Positions 1 to 8,164 of a stretch of 64,000 nucleotides of DNA are shown here, piece after piece; within the stretch, counting starts at the first letter, position 1; each line of letters opens with the position of its first letter. Made by a program: the position numbers and the translations under genes. The stretch is from SIG575 sp045542485 (GTDB taxonomy: Bacteria; Bacillota; Clostridia; Oscillospirales; Acutalibacteraceae): the NCBI GenBank assembly GCA_045542485.1, contig JAZQLC010000010.1, positions 29,672-93,671 of the forward strand, given 5' to 3'. The notes under the pieces were generated by a model. It did no database searches. It was not told the origin of the DNA and saw only the letters and a list, made by a program, of their open reading frames with translations.

Positions 1-648
1 TCTTATTTCATAAAGTTTCATAGCGTTTTCGCAGATTCGCTGTATACGCGAATCAACAGTCAGCATTACACCACTGCCGGTATCACGGCCGGTTGACACA
101 AATCTGTTATCTCCTCCCGGAAGAAAACCGCTGACCCCTGTTTTATTATACTGAAAAATCAGTCTGCTTCCTTCCCTTATCAAAAAATCATCATAGCTTT
201 TTTCAATCCCCGAGACGCCTTTGTTGTCCACGCCGTTTATATATCCCACAATATGCGAACAGAAGCCGTCATCGGTGTATCTTATATATTTCTTCTCCGA
301 TTTCACATAGATGTTATCCGAATCAATAGCTGTATCACAGATAAAAAGCTTTTCATTGTCTATACAGCCGAGAAGTCGTGCGTAGTCCTCATCTGTTATG
401 CGTCCCCGAAGAATTTCTGCAGACTCCTTCACCGGCAACGCCACCAAAATATCAGAACTTTTTCTGTTGACCAGCTTCTCTCCGCGACAATCATAAATCT
501 CCCCTCTGCCGGAAGAAATAACAATTGTGTGAAGTGAATTTGAAACATCGGGATATGATTCCTTTTCAGTAACAAGATAAAACAGTCTTACGGGAAGAGA
601 GGCAAACAACATCACAATCAGAACAAGAACGGTGGCAGATCTTTTCAA
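1..648 (-). CDS. Class B penicillin-binding protein, N-terminal part (runs off window)
   Basis: The reverse strand is open from about 648 to the window edge, giving the first 216 residues of a protein whose C-terminus lies outside. It starts with a short basic stretch and a membrane helix (VLVLIVMLFASLPVRLFYL), followed by a PBP-dimerisation signature (GRGEIYDCRGEKLVNR) and later SHIVGYINGVDNKGVSGIEKSY-like spacing typical of PBP2/SpoVD-type transpeptidases. By family this would be a membrane-anchored peptidoglycan transpeptidase; the catalytic domain is not visible. I chose TTG at 648 because GGAG at 657-660 sits 8 nt upstream; GTG at 657 is the alternative but overlaps that GGAG. Confidence 0.75.
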   Translation of the reverse strand, partial: MKRSATVLVLIVMLFASLPVRLFYLVTEKESYPDVSNSLHTIVISSGRGEIYDCRGEKLVNRKSSDILVALPVKESAEILRGRITDEDYARLLGCIDNEKLFICDTAIDSDNIYVKSEKKYIRYTDDGFCSHIVGYINGVDNKGVSGIEKSYDDFLIREGSRLIFQYNKTGVSGFLPGGDNRFVSTGRDTGSGVMLTVDSRIQRICENAMKLYEIR

Positions 649-696
649 TTTTTTCACTCCAATGGGCAATAATACTATTCTAGTATTCACCTGTGT

Positions 697-725
697 TTGA
701 CAGATAATCAAAGAAAAGGTATAAT
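697..725 (+). promoter_or_regulatory. Sigma-A promoter of the nitroreductase gene
   Basis: TTGACA (697-702), 17-nt spacer, TATAAT (720-725). The predicted start site would fall at about 732, so the transcript would begin almost at the GAGGTGA ribosome-binding site, giving a very short 5' leader. Confidence 0.8.
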
Positions 726-743
726 ATATATGAGGTGACCGAA

Positions 744-1274
744 ATGTTTTTGGATCTGGTAAATAAAAGAGAAAGCTGCAGACGCTTTCAGAAAAAGGTA
801 GTAGAAAGAGAAAAGCTCATCAACTGTATCGAGGCTGCACGTCTTGCACCGTCAGCCTGTAACTCACAGCCCTGGAGTTTTGTGATAGCCGACAAAGAGG
901 AATTGCTCCCTCTCGTTGCAAAGGCTACGCAGAAAATAGGTATGAACAAATTTACCGACAACGCAGGAGCTTTTATCGTTGTCTGTCAGGAAAAAGCCAA
1001 TTTCACCGCAAAGGTAGGCTCAGTCCTCCAGGAAACCGCCTTTCAGGATATTGATATAGGTATAGCTGCATCACACATCTGTTACGAAGCAACTGCACAG
1101 GGACTTTCCACATGTATCCTGGGAATGTTCGATGAGAAAAAACTCATAAGCGCCCTCTCAATGCCTAAAAACAAAAAGATAAAGCTTGTGATTGCAGTGG
1201 GATATGCAGAAAGTGATAAACTCAGAAATAAAGTGAGAAAAACATTCGATGAAATCGCAAATTTCGCCGAATAA
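744..1274 (+). CDS. Nitroreductase family protein (FMN-dependent)
   Basis: A 177-residue protein of about the usual size for small nitroreductases. The N-terminal NKRESCRRFQ matches the family's phosphate/FMN-binding start (RxSxRxF), followed by AARLAPSACNSQPWSFVI, the canonical APSACNSQPW segment that contacts FMN. The C-terminal part has the glycine-containing VIAVGYAE motif. Such enzymes reduce nitro compounds, quinones or flavins with NAD(P)H in the cytoplasm; the physiological substrate cannot be told. ATG at 744 is preferred over an in-frame GTG at 735 because that GTG lies inside the Shine-Dalgarno GAGGTGA (732-738). It is a single gene with its own promoter, followed by the tRNA promoter. 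Confidence 0.85.
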   Translation: MFLDLVNKRESCRRFQKKVVEREKLINCIEAARLAPSACNSQPWSFVIADKEELLPLVAKATQKIGMNKFTDNAGAFIVVCQEKANFTAKVGSVLQETAFQDIDIGIAASHICYEATAQGLSTCILGMFDEKKLISALSMPKNKKIKLVIAVGYAESDKLRNKVRKTFDEIANFAE

Positions 1275-1314
1275 AAACTTTTTTAAAAAAATTGAAAAAA
1301 TTTTCAAAAAAGTG

Positions 1315-1343
1315 TTGACATTTTCTTCAAACCGTGATATACT
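1315..1343 (+). promoter_or_regulatory. Promoter of the tRNA-Thr/tRNA-Tyr pair
   Basis: TTGACA (1315-1320), 17-nt spacer, TATACT (1338-1343), ending 17 nt before the first tRNA base. Confidence 0.8.
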
Positions 1344-1360
1344 AATCGAGCGTTGAAGTT

Positions 1361-1436
1361 GCTGGTGTAGCTCAGTTGGTAGAGCAGCTGATTTGTAATC
1401 AGCAGGTCGGGGGTTCGAGTCCGTCCACCAGCTCCA
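1361..1436 (+). tRNA. tRNA-Thr (anticodon TGT), CCA encoded
   Basis: Acceptor strands GCTGGTG/CACCAGC pair fully; the anticodon stem GCTGA/TCAGC encloses loop TTTGTAA with anticodon TGT at 1394-1396. The T-arm GGTTCGAGTCC region and an encoded CCA (1434-1436) are present. Confidence 0.95.
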
Positions 1437-1461
1437 CTTTTATGCCTAAAATTCAATATGT

Positions 1462-1546
1462 GGGTGAGTTCCCGAGTGGCCAAAGGGAACAGACTGTAAA
1501 TCTGTCGTCAGTGACTTCGGTGGTTCGAATCCACCCTCACCCACCA
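1462..1546 (+). tRNA. tRNA-Tyr (anticodon GTA), CCA encoded
   Basis: Acceptor strands GGGTGAG/CTCACCC pair fully, discriminator A, CCA at 1544-1546. The anticodon stem ACAGA/TCTGT encloses CTGTAAA (anticodon GTA). The long variable arm makes it a class II tRNA, as expected for bacterial tRNA-Tyr. It lies 25 bp after tRNA-Thr and shares its promoter. Confidence 0.95.
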
Positions 1547-1556
1547 GAATCAAATT

Positions 1557-1598
1557 ATCCGAACTTTTGTGTAAATGACAATTCGTTCGGATTTTTTG
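1557..1598 (+). terminator. Terminator of the tRNA pair
   Basis: Inverted repeat ATCCGAAC (1557-1564) / GTTCGGAT (1585-1592) followed by a T run. Confidence 0.75.
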
Positions 1599-1643
1599 TT
1601 TATCTGAATTGTATTTGAATAATATTAAATCCATGGAAAGAAC

Positions 1644-1675
1644 AACACCGCCGAGATTTTTCTCGACGGTGTTTT
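1644..1675. terminator. Second hairpin, probable terminator
   Basis: AACACCGcCGAGA / TCTCGaCGGTGTT with a short T stretch after the stem, 50 bp beyond the tRNA terminator. Confidence 0.6.
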
Positions 1676-1800
1676 ACTATATCCGATATTCTATTATAGA
1701 TTGATTGACATAGAGCGTATTTTGATATAAAATGTATTTGTTATTTTGATGTTAGGAATGAATATTTGATAAAATCAAATTGATTTGGAGAAGTATTAAA

Positions 1801-2328
1801 ATGTTAAGCCCAAGAATTGAAACAAACAGACTTATTTTAAGACGATACAAAGAAAGTGATATTGATGCTATTTATGAAATCATAACTGATGAAAGATTGG
1901 CAAAATATATTAAATATCCTGCTTTGACAAAAGATGAAGAGTTGGAATGTATCAGAAAATGGATAAGCGAGGCTGACGAGAATAAATACGAGAAGTGGGT
2001 TATGGAATTGAAATCCACGGGTGAAGTTGTCGGCAATATAGATGTGAATACCGTTGTTAAGAAGCATAACTATTGCAACGTAGGATATACAGTACGATAT
2101 AACTATTGGGGCAATGGTTACGCTACCGAAGCATTAAAAGCAGTTGCTGACCATTTGTTAAATAATCGTGACTATTACTTGGTTGAATGCTCGTGCAACG
2201 AACTTAATGTGCAATCATTTAGAGTAATGGAAAAAGCGGGATTTAAAAAGGACGGATATATTGCAAACAGAAGACTAAACAAAGACGGAAAATATTCTGG
2301 TGTTGTTTATTATAGCAAATCTAAATAA
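1801..2328 (+). CDS. GNAT acetyltransferase, RimJ/RimL type
   Basis: A 175-residue protein. It opens with IETNRLILRRYKESD, the standard start of RimJ/RimL-like N-acetyltransferases, and carries the acetyl-CoA-binding region VGYTVRYNYWGNGYATEALKA (motif A, Q/RxxGxG/A form) and a C-terminal SFRVMEKAGFKKDGY segment (motif B). The acceptor is unknown. ATG at 1801 is chosen over 1780 because TGGAG (1786-1790) is correctly placed for it. The gene is visibly richer in A/T third positions than most neighbours and stands alone between two hairpins next to tRNA genes, which fits recent acquisition (inference). Confidence 0.85.
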   Translation: MLSPRIETNRLILRRYKESDIDAIYEIITDERLAKYIKYPALTKDEELECIRKWISEADENKYEKWVMELKSTGEVVGNIDVNTVVKKHNYCNVGYTVRYNYWGNGYATEALKAVADHLLNNRDYYLVECSCNELNVQSFRVMEKAGFKKDGYIANRRLNKDGKYSGVVYYSKSK

Positions 2329-2356
2329 GGTAACCGTATATGAATTTTAAAAAATC

Positions 2357-2400
2357 AGCGGAGATGTTTTTAATCAAACATCTCCGCTTTATAGTTTTTA
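2357..2400. terminator. Bidirectional terminator between convergent genes
   Basis: Near-perfect stem AGCGGAGATGTTT / AAACATCTCCGCT with T-rich flanks on both strands, between the GNAT gene and the leftward acyltransferase gene. Confidence 0.8.
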
Positions 2401-2412
2401 TATCGCATTCGT

Positions 2413-3831
2413 TTATACATGGAACACTCTTTCAAAGCGTTTACTGAATAAGAGTTTCTGTCTGATGAGTTTAAGTTTTCTGTCTTTCCTTGTAGGAATA
2501 AATACTCTGTCAGGATAAGTATAATTCTCCTCTTTTGTGACACCGTCCATACCGGCAAAAATATCTCCTCTGTTTGTTGTTACTGCTACGGGTATTCCTA
2601 AAGTGTCCAATCTTCCGAGAAACTCTTTTTCTATATCATCTTCTTTGTAGCAGTTTGAAAAGGCAAACACTAATTTTTCATCAAAAGTAACTGCTCCGCA
2701 CCTTGCCCCATTAACTATGCCGGGGCCCGTGAAAAAGAAAAATCTTTCCACGTGTTCTTTCATATTTTCAGGGAGTTTTATAATACCAAGATTTGAAATA
2801 AGCACTGATGTTGAAAACTCCGCATTTATTCTGAAGCCTATATTCACAAAGAAGTTTTTGATTACCCTCGGTACAAATCTGACTACATTTTCTTCGACGT
2901 TCACGTTGCGCGTCATAAGCACATTAAGTTTTTCTTTGTCATTGACTTCTTTAAGTTGCTGACTTACACTTTTCAGGATATCTTCAAATGTATATTCGCC
3001 TGATCCGGGATCAATTTTCACCATAAGACAAAGAACAAAGTTTCGGAGTGTCTGACTCGGGAAGGCCTTTCTCAGGTTGACGGGAATCTGCACACTGACC
3101 TCTTTGTTCGTTTTCCCCTCGGAAAGTTGTTTTCTGTAATGAATATCAAGGAGAATTGCCGCAAAAAGTTCTGTTATTGTAACACCGTATCTTTTGCTTA
3201 AATCACGCAGTTTTTCAAGAGGCATCGTACAGATTGTGTAATTACACATATGTATGGGAAGCTTCGTTCCGCGCTTATGATACACGCGTGTTTCCTTGAC
3301 ATCGTATTTTGTTTTTGAAGAAGAGTATCTTCTGTAAGCATCCTCAAGTTCTTCTGTTTTCACATCGTCACTTGCATCAAGAACAAACTGATTATGCGAC
3401 ACCTCATACCCTTTAAGACGGAGATACTGCCCTGCGAGAGTCGAAAGGAACACTGCACCTGCATGACCGTCACACAAGGAATGGTATATATCTACACCGA
3501 TGCACTTTTCGTGATAATAAACTCTGAAAAGATAACCGTTGTTTTCTTTAAAATTTATTCTGTAACAATGATTTTTTATATCGGGATTTATCGGACATTC
3601 CATTTCGTTTGTTTCAAAATAATTCCAGAAAAAGCCCTTTTTCATCCTGACTTTAAGGCTCGGTATTCTTAAGAGCACTATTTTCAGTGCTTCCTTTAAT
3701 ATTTCAGGGTCGATTTCTTCTTTCAATTGAATTCCCAAACGAAAAACATTTGACCAGCGTCTCATATTCTGTCCGGGAAAAATTTTTCCTGCATTGTCAA
3801 TCTTTATCCATTCAAATGAATTTTTTCTCAT
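2413..3831 (-). CDS. Alcohol acetyltransferase / condensation-domain-like acyltransferase
   Basis: A 472-residue protein with the chloramphenicol-acetyltransferase-fold motif HSLCDG (His117, Asp121, Gly122), the HHxxxDG-type active site of condensation and alcohol-acetyltransferase (PapA5/AATase) families. Length and the N-terminal WxxN(V)FRLGI and 'IPSLKVRMKKGFFWNYF' regions match the AATase-like branch, and no carrier-protein or adenylation domain is attached, so a stand-alone cytoplasmic O- or N-acyltransferase is more likely than an NRPS module. The start ATG at 3831 has AAAGGA 8 nt upstream. Substrates are unknown. It is monocistronic and convergent with the GNAT gene. Confidence 0.7.
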   Translation of the reverse strand: MRKNSFEWIKIDNAGKIFPGQNMRRWSNVFRLGIQLKEEIDPEILKEALKIVLLRIPSLKVRMKKGFFWNYFETNEMECPINPDIKNHCYRINFKENNGYLFRVYYHEKCIGVDIYHSLCDGHAGAVFLSTLAGQYLRLKGYEVSHNQFVLDASDDVKTEELEDAYRRYSSSKTKYDVKETRVYHKRGTKLPIHMCNYTICTMPLEKLRDLSKRYGVTITELFAAILLDIHYRKQLSEGKTNKEVSVQIPVNLRKAFPSQTLRNFVLCLMVKIDPGSGEYTFEDILKSVSQQLKEVNDKEKLNVLMTRNVNVEENVVRFVPRVIKNFFVNIGFRINAEFSTSVLISNLGIIKLPENMKEHVERFFFFTGPGIVNGARCGAVTFDEKLVFAFSNCYKEDDIEKEFLGRLDTLGIPVAVTTNRGDIFAGMDGVTKEENYTYPDRVFIPTRKDRKLKLIRQKLLFSKRFERVFHV

Positions 3832-3951
3832 ATTTATAATCCTTTTATAAACATATTAAATTCATTATACTATTGTTTCCGACTGTTTGCAACAAATTAG
3901 TATTTCTTTTTGTATACAGATGTGATATAATTACAGAAAAGCGGTGAAAAA

Positions 3952-4131
3952 ATCAGACTTGCAGAAAAAATGGGCATCACCGTCTGCGACTGTTATTCGG
4001 AATAGAAAAAGTTGTCGGAAGTAAAAGATGTCATTTTGCTTCTCGTCAACTGAATCAACCATCCCGTAAGAGAAACGCATCAGCTTTTTGCTGACAAATT
4101 ATACGAAGTCATTATGAAAGAAGGAAAATGA
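3952..4131 (+). pseudogene. Relic of an SGNH/GDSL hydrolase C-terminus with two in-frame stops
   Basis: Translation from 3952 gives IRLAEKMGITVCDCYSE, stop (TAG), KKLSEVKDVILLLVN, stop (TGA), INHPVRETHQLFADKLYEVI, MKEGK, then the final TGA at 4129-4131. This resembles the end of SGNH hydrolases, including the (N)xxHP block that carries the catalytic histidine. TAG for Trp and TGA for Arg are single-base changes. The N-terminal two thirds are missing. It ends 1 bp before the intact SGNH gene at 4133, so it may be the remains of a neighbouring or tandem copy. Its last codons now supply the ribosome-binding site (AAGGAA) of that gene. Confidence 0.65.
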
Positions 4132-4132
4132 T

Positions 4133-4786
4133 ATGATTTTTGAAAATATGGACAGAATTATTTTTGCAGGTGACTCCGTTACCGATATGGGCAGCGGACA
4201 GCCTGTTGGCGAAGGTCTCTTTGACAATGTGGGCAGAAGTTATGTGAGAGTTATTGAGAATATGCTCTCTGTTTACTACCCCGAAATCAAGGTAAGAATC
4301 ACCAACTCAGGCACGTCAGGCAACACAAGCCGTGACCTCCTTGCCCGTTTCGACAGAGATGTTGTGTCACTGAATCCCGATTGGGTTTCAATCTGCATCG
4401 GCATCAACGATGTGTGGAGACAGTTTGACTGCCCTGCTATGCCCGACGCTCATGTTTATCCCGAAGAATACAGAGAAAATGTTGAAAAGATGATTCTCAC
4501 CGTCAAGGACAAAGTCAAAGGCATTTTCATCCTTTCTCCCTACATAATGGAGCCTCTCCGCGAAGATATGATGAGAAAAAGAATGGACGAATATGTAGCT
4601 GTCTGCCGTGAACTGGCTGAAAAATACGGCTGTATCTTCGTGGATTTCCAGAAAATGTACGAGGACTACTGCTCAGTGCGTCATTCATCTTATATTGCCT
4701 GGGACAGAATCCATCCCAATCAGGTTGGCGCGACACTTATGGCAAGAGAATTTTTGAAGAAATGTGAGTTTGATTATAACAGATGA
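4133..4786 (+). CDS. SGNH/GDSL-family esterase (lysophospholipase L1-like)
   Basis: A 217-residue protein with all SGNH blocks: block I FAGDSVTDMG with nucleophile Ser15, block II glycine in NSGTSGNTSRD (Gly60), block III GINDVW with Asn92, and block V DRIHPN with Asp191 and His194. No signal peptide is seen, so it is probably cytoplasmic. Family members deacetylate sugars or cleave short acyl esters. It overlaps the next gene by ATGA (4783-4786), so the two are probably translated together. Confidence 0.85.
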   Translation: MIFENMDRIIFAGDSVTDMGSGQPVGEGLFDNVGRSYVRVIENMLSVYYPEIKVRITNSGTSGNTSRDLLARFDRDVVSLNPDWVSICIGINDVWRQFDCPAMPDAHVYPEEYRENVEKMILTVKDKVKGIFILSPYIMEPLREDMMRKRMDEYVAVCRELAEKYGCIFVDFQKMYEDYCSVRHSSYIAWDRIHPNQVGATLMAREFLKKCEFDYNR

Positions 4787-5496
4787 AAAGACTAAACTTT
4801 ATTGTAAGTCATCCCGGATGCGTCAGAATCAGGATAAACGATGATGCGGGAGAAAAGTTTTTCTATATAGAAACAGAGGGTGTTGCAAAATCATTTTCAG
4901 CGGATATTTCAGGGGAAAGCTTTAAGCTTACTCTTACTCCCCTTATTCCTGCCGAAAAGAAATCATCCGGCAATAAATTAGGCGAGAAAATAGTTGACAA
5001 GCTTATCTCCGCAGGTGAAAAATACGCAAAAGACCTTTTCTTTTTCACCGAGTGCGGTTATCGTGTGGAGAATTTTAATGACGGAGACACAATGAATCTC
5101 GATATGACCGTCTATTCTTTCCGCTCTAACGACGCAGCTGACGAGCTGTGGATGTGGACCGATGTTGTGCTTTTTCCCGTGCAGTATCTGTTTTATGATG
5201 CCTTACTGAATGGCAAAAGACTTAATCCTGAGAAAACAAACTGTCTCAACAGAAAGAAGGTTCTGAAAAGAGCAAGACTCTTTATGCTTATGGGGAATGA
5301 CGGATTTCAGATTATTTCCTACCCGATTCAGGCAATAAGGAACCGCCTTTTATCAACACCGAAGAAGATCTATTCGACTCTTCTGAAGTTTTCGGAAATG
5401 GACACGGAAAACAGATTGAAGCATACAGAGGACAACAATGTCTTCGACACCGTTAATGAAGCTGTATTTGAAGAAACTACGGAAAAATGGGTTTAA
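4783..5496 (+). CDS. Conserved hypothetical protein cotranslated with the SGNH esterase
   Basis: A 237-residue protein I do not recognise. The start ATG overlaps the SGNH stop codon. The sequence is soluble-looking, with a beta-rich first half (FIVSHPGCVRIRI; FKLTLTPLIPAEKK) and a helical, basic second half (LNRKKVLKRARLFMLMGN). There is no signal peptide or obvious catalytic motif. Coupling to the esterase suggests a shared task, perhaps in glycan or acyl turnover, but that is inference only. Confidence 0.65.
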   Translation: MKRLNFIVSHPGCVRIRINDDAGEKFFYIETEGVAKSFSADISGESFKLTLTPLIPAEKKSSGNKLGEKIVDKLISAGEKYAKDLFFFTECGYRVENFNDGDTMNLDMTVYSFRSNDAADELWMWTDVVLFPVQYLFYDALLNGKRLNPEKTNCLNRKKVLKRARLFMLMGNDGFQIISYPIQAIRNRLLSTPKKIYSTLLKFSEMDTENRLKHTEDNNVFDTVNEAVFEETTEKWV

Positions 5497-5525
5497 AAGC
5501 TTACAAAAAGAGTGAAATAAAAAAT

Positions 5526-5558
5526 CCCTGACAGTTCTACGACCTGTCAGGGGTTTTA
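5526..5558. terminator. Terminator between convergent operons
   Basis: CCCTGACAG / CTGTCAGGG stem followed by GTTTTAATTTT; separates the rightward esterase pair from the leftward oxidoreductase operon. Confidence 0.8.
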
Positions 5559-5570
5559 ATTTTATTCAAC

Positions 5571-6107
5571 TTATGCGTTGTAGCCCATTTCAATTGCACC
5601 AAGGTTGATTTCGAGCATATCCTGGTGTCTTGCTGAAACTACGTGTGAAAGTGCGTCTCTTACATTTTCGTAAGAAATAACGTCGCATTCTTTCATAAGC
5701 TTACCTGCAATAATCATATTTGCAAGTTTAGGAATATTGTTCTTGTTTGCAAGTTCAGTTGCAGGAAGATAGAAAACTTCAACATCATCTCTTTCAACTT
5801 TTCTGCCGATGAGAGAGCTGTCAAGGATAATCTTACCGCCCTTTTTAACTGTACCCTCGTACTTATCAAGTGAGGGAAGGTTCATAGCAACAAGGATATC
5901 GGGTTCACTGATGATAGGTGAGCCGATGGGGTCATCGCTGATGATAACACTGCAGTTTGCTGTACCGCCACGCATTTCAGGGCCGTATGAGGGAAGCCAA
6001 CTTACCTGCTTACCTTCGTCGAGACCTTTATATGCAAGGAATTTACCTGCGAACAGAACGCCCTGTCCGCCGAATCCTGCAAAGAGGATGCTGCAAGATT
6101 TACTCAT
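5571..6107 (-). CDS. 2-oxoacid:ferredoxin oxidoreductase, gamma subunit
   Basis: A 178-residue protein starting ILFAGFGGQGVLFAGK, the conserved nucleotide/CoA-site GFGGQG motif of the gamma (VorC/KorC/PorC) subunit, followed by SWLPSYGPEMRGGTANCSV, also diagnostic. Together with the beta, alpha and ferredoxin subunits upstream it forms a complex interconverting a 2-oxoacid plus CoA with acyl-CoA, CO2 and reduced ferredoxin. It is the last gene of the operon, overlaps the beta gene by 4 bp, and has AGGAGG as ribosome-binding site. Confidence 0.9.
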   Translation of the reverse strand: MSKSCSILFAGFGGQGVLFAGKFLAYKGLDEGKQVSWLPSYGPEMRGGTANCSVIISDDPIGSPIISEPDILVAMNLPSLDKYEGTVKKGGKIILDSSLIGRKVERDDVEVFYLPATELANKNNIPKLANMIIAGKLMKECDVISYENVRDALSHVVSARHQDMLEINLGAIEMGYNA

Positions 6108-6856
6108 TTTGTTTCCTCCTCTGCATAGATATCTTTATAAACACCTAAGGGATAATAAGGCATCATATTTTCTTCGAGCCATGTGAGTGCCTTTTCAGGT
6201 GTTACGCCCCAGTTTGTGGGACAAGTTGAAAGAACTTCAACAAGTGAGAAGCCTTTGCCGTCAATCTGATTCTGGAAAGCCTTTTTGATTGCTTTCTTTG
6301 CTTTGTTGATGTTTTTAACGTTGTTTACTGCAACTCTTTCGATGTATGCTGCACCGTCAACATTTGAAAGAAGCTCTGCTACCTTTACGGGATAACCAGC
6401 TACGCTTACATCTCTGCCGTAGGGTGAAGTCTGTGTTACCTGACCGGGGAGAGTTGTGGGAGCCATCTGGCCGCCTGTCATACCGTAGATTGCATTGTTA
6501 ACGAAGATAACTGTGATGTTTTCTCTTCTTGCTGCTGAGTGTACTGTTTCAGCAGTACCGATAGCTGCAAGGTCACCGTCACCCTGATATGTGAAAACAA
6601 CCTTTGAGGGGTCAGCGCGTTTGATACCTGTTGCAACAGCAGGTGCTCTGCCGTGTGCAGCCTGAATCATATCACAACCGAAATAATTATATGCCATAAC
6701 TGAGCAGCCAACAGGTGCTACACCGATTGACTTGCCTTCAATTCCGAGCTCGTCCATAACCTCGGCAACAAGACGGTGGATAATACCGTGAGTACATCCG
6801 GGGCAGTAATGAAGAGGAGCATCTGTAAGTGCGTGGGGTTTATCAAAAACTACCAT
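6104..6856 (-). CDS. 2-oxoacid:ferredoxin oxidoreductase, beta (TPP) subunit
   Basis: A 250-residue thiamine-diphosphate subunit. The TPP/Mg motif is plain: GDGDLAAIG followed by NNAIYGMTGGQMAPT. The N-terminal HYCPGCTHG and the GCSVMAYNYFGCD and HGRAPAVATG segments are typical of VorA/KorB proteins of about this length. The start overlaps the alpha stop by one base, implying translational coupling and fixed stoichiometry. Confidence 0.92.
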   Translation of the reverse strand: MVVFDKPHALTDAPLHYCPGCTHGIIHRLVAEVMDELGIEGKSIGVAPVGCSVMAYNYFGCDMIQAAHGRAPAVATGIKRADPSKVVFTYQGDGDLAAIGTAETVHSAARRENITVIFVNNAIYGMTGGQMAPTTLPGQVTQTSPYGRDVSVAGYPVKVAELLSNVDGAAYIERVAVNNVKNINKAKKAIKKAFQNQIDGKGFSLVEVLSTCPTNWGVTPEKALTWLEENMMPYYPLGVYKDIYAEEETK

Positions 6857-7923
6857 TATTTGTCGCCTCCTTTATCTGCTGCGATGATTGCTTCGAGTAC
6901 CTGCTCAGGTGAAGGAATCATACCACCTGCACGGTTGCAGAGTGTTACGGGTTTCTTGCATTCTGTTGCAAGGCGTACATCTTCAATCATCTGTCCCATT
7001 GACATTTCTACGCTGATGAATGATTTTACTTTATCAGCAGCTGCTCTGAATGCCTTTTTGGGGAAGGGCCAGAGTGTGATAGGTCTGATGAGACCTACTT
7101 TGATGCCCTGTTTTCTCGCCTCGATAACCGCATTCTTTGAAACACGTGATGCGATACCGAATGCTGCGATACAGATTTCTGCATCTTCCATCATAAATTC
7201 TTCCCAGAGTGCTTCGTTTTCTTCGATTGCCTTATATTTTTCAAAACGCTCAAAGTTGAATTTTTCAAGTTCTTCGGGAACAAGTGAAAGTGAGTTTACA
7301 ATATTGTGCTCTCTTTCCATTTTTGTACCTGTAAGCGCCCAGGGTTTCTCATATGTTTCAACTTCACCCATATCAAGGCTTACGGGCTCCATCATCTGAC
7401 CCATTGTACCATCTGCAAGAATCATTGTGGGCATACGGTATTTGTCACCGAGATTGAATGCCTTGAATGTGAGAGACGCCATTTCCTGAACTGATGCAGG
7501 AGCAAGAACGATAAGGTGATAGTCACCGTGACCGCTGCCTCTTGTTGCCTGGAAATAGTCAGACTGTGAAGGCTGAATACCGCCGAGACCGGGGCCACCA
7601 CGCTGTACGTTTACGATAAGTGCGGGAAGGTCGCAACCTGCGATGTATGAAATACCTTCGCTCTTAAGTGAAATTCCGGGGCTTGAAGAAGATGTCATTA
7701 CTCTCTTACCTGTTGCAGCAACACCATAAACCATATTGATAGCTGCAATTTCACTTTCTGCCTGAAGGAAAACGCCACCCTCGATTTTGGGCATACGCTT
7801 TGCCATATAAGCAGCAACCTCTGTCTGAGGAGTTATGGGATAGCCGAAGTAATGGCGACAACCTGCCATAATAGCAGCTTCAGCGATTGCTTCGTTACCT
7901 TTCATCAAAACTTTTTCTGCCAT
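6856..7923 (-). CDS. vorB: 2-oxoacid:ferredoxin oxidoreductase, alpha subunit (VorB-like)
   Basis: A 355-residue alpha subunit. The N-terminus MAEKVLMKGNEAIAEAAI and GYPITPQTEVAAYMAK match the VorB (3-methyl-2-oxobutanoate oxidoreductase) branch as I know it, which would favour branched-chain 2-oxoacids; 2-oxoglutarate is the main alternative. ATG at 7923 is chosen over GTG at 7932 because AGAGGTGAG (7928-7936) is its Shine-Dalgarno and overlaps that GTG. It follows the ferredoxin subunit directly. Confidence 0.85.
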   Translation of the reverse strand: MAEKVLMKGNEAIAEAAIMAGCRHYFGYPITPQTEVAAYMAKRMPKIEGGVFLQAESEIAAINMVYGVAATGKRVMTSSSSPGISLKSEGISYIAGCDLPALIVNVQRGGPGLGGIQPSQSDYFQATRGSGHGDYHLIVLAPASVQEMASLTFKAFNLGDKYRMPTMILADGTMGQMMEPVSLDMGEVETYEKPWALTGTKMEREHNIVNSLSLVPEELEKFNFERFEKYKAIEENEALWEEFMMEDAEICIAAFGIASRVSKNAVIEARKQGIKVGLIRPITLWPFPKKAFRAAADKVKSFISVEMSMGQMIEDVRLATECKKPVTLCNRAGGMIPSPEQVLEAIIAADKGGDK

Positions 7924-7928
7924 TATAC

Positions 7929-8135
7929 TCACCTCTCAACCTTAATTACACAATCAGGACACATTGTTGCACAGAATGCGCAACCTACACATTTTTCACT
8001 GTCTGTGATTTCAGCAGGATGATGTCCTTTTACATTAATCTTGTCTTTGGAAAGTGCAATAATCTTTTTGGGACATGCAACTACACAAAGACCGCAACCT
8101 TTACACAAATCTGTTGCGAAAGTTACCTTTGCCAT
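7929..8135 (-). CDS. Two-cluster [4Fe-4S] ferredoxin subunit of the oxidoreductase
   Basis: A 68-residue protein with two CxxCxxCxxxCP motifs (CKGCGLCVVACP and CVGCAFCATMCP), each ligating a [4Fe-4S] cluster. As the delta subunit it passes electrons between the TPP site and free ferredoxin. It is the first of the four oxidoreductase genes (ferredoxin, alpha, beta, gamma), the usual VOR/KOR order. Confidence 0.92.
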   Translation of the reverse strand: MAKVTFATDLCKGCGLCVVACPKKIIALSKDKINVKGHHPAEITDSEKCVGCAFCATMCPDCVIKVER

Positions 8136-8164
8136 ACTATCTCTCCCTTAATCAAATTACTTGT

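Noticed and set aside
253..537. A 94-codon forward open frame at the left edge
   Set aside because: It lies opposite the penicillin-binding-protein frame, which has clear family motifs, and has no ribosome-binding site or recognisable sequence.
1376..1634. Open frames on both strands across the tRNA genes
   Set aside because: They are covered by tRNA-Thr and tRNA-Tyr, which fold completely; the frames are chance.
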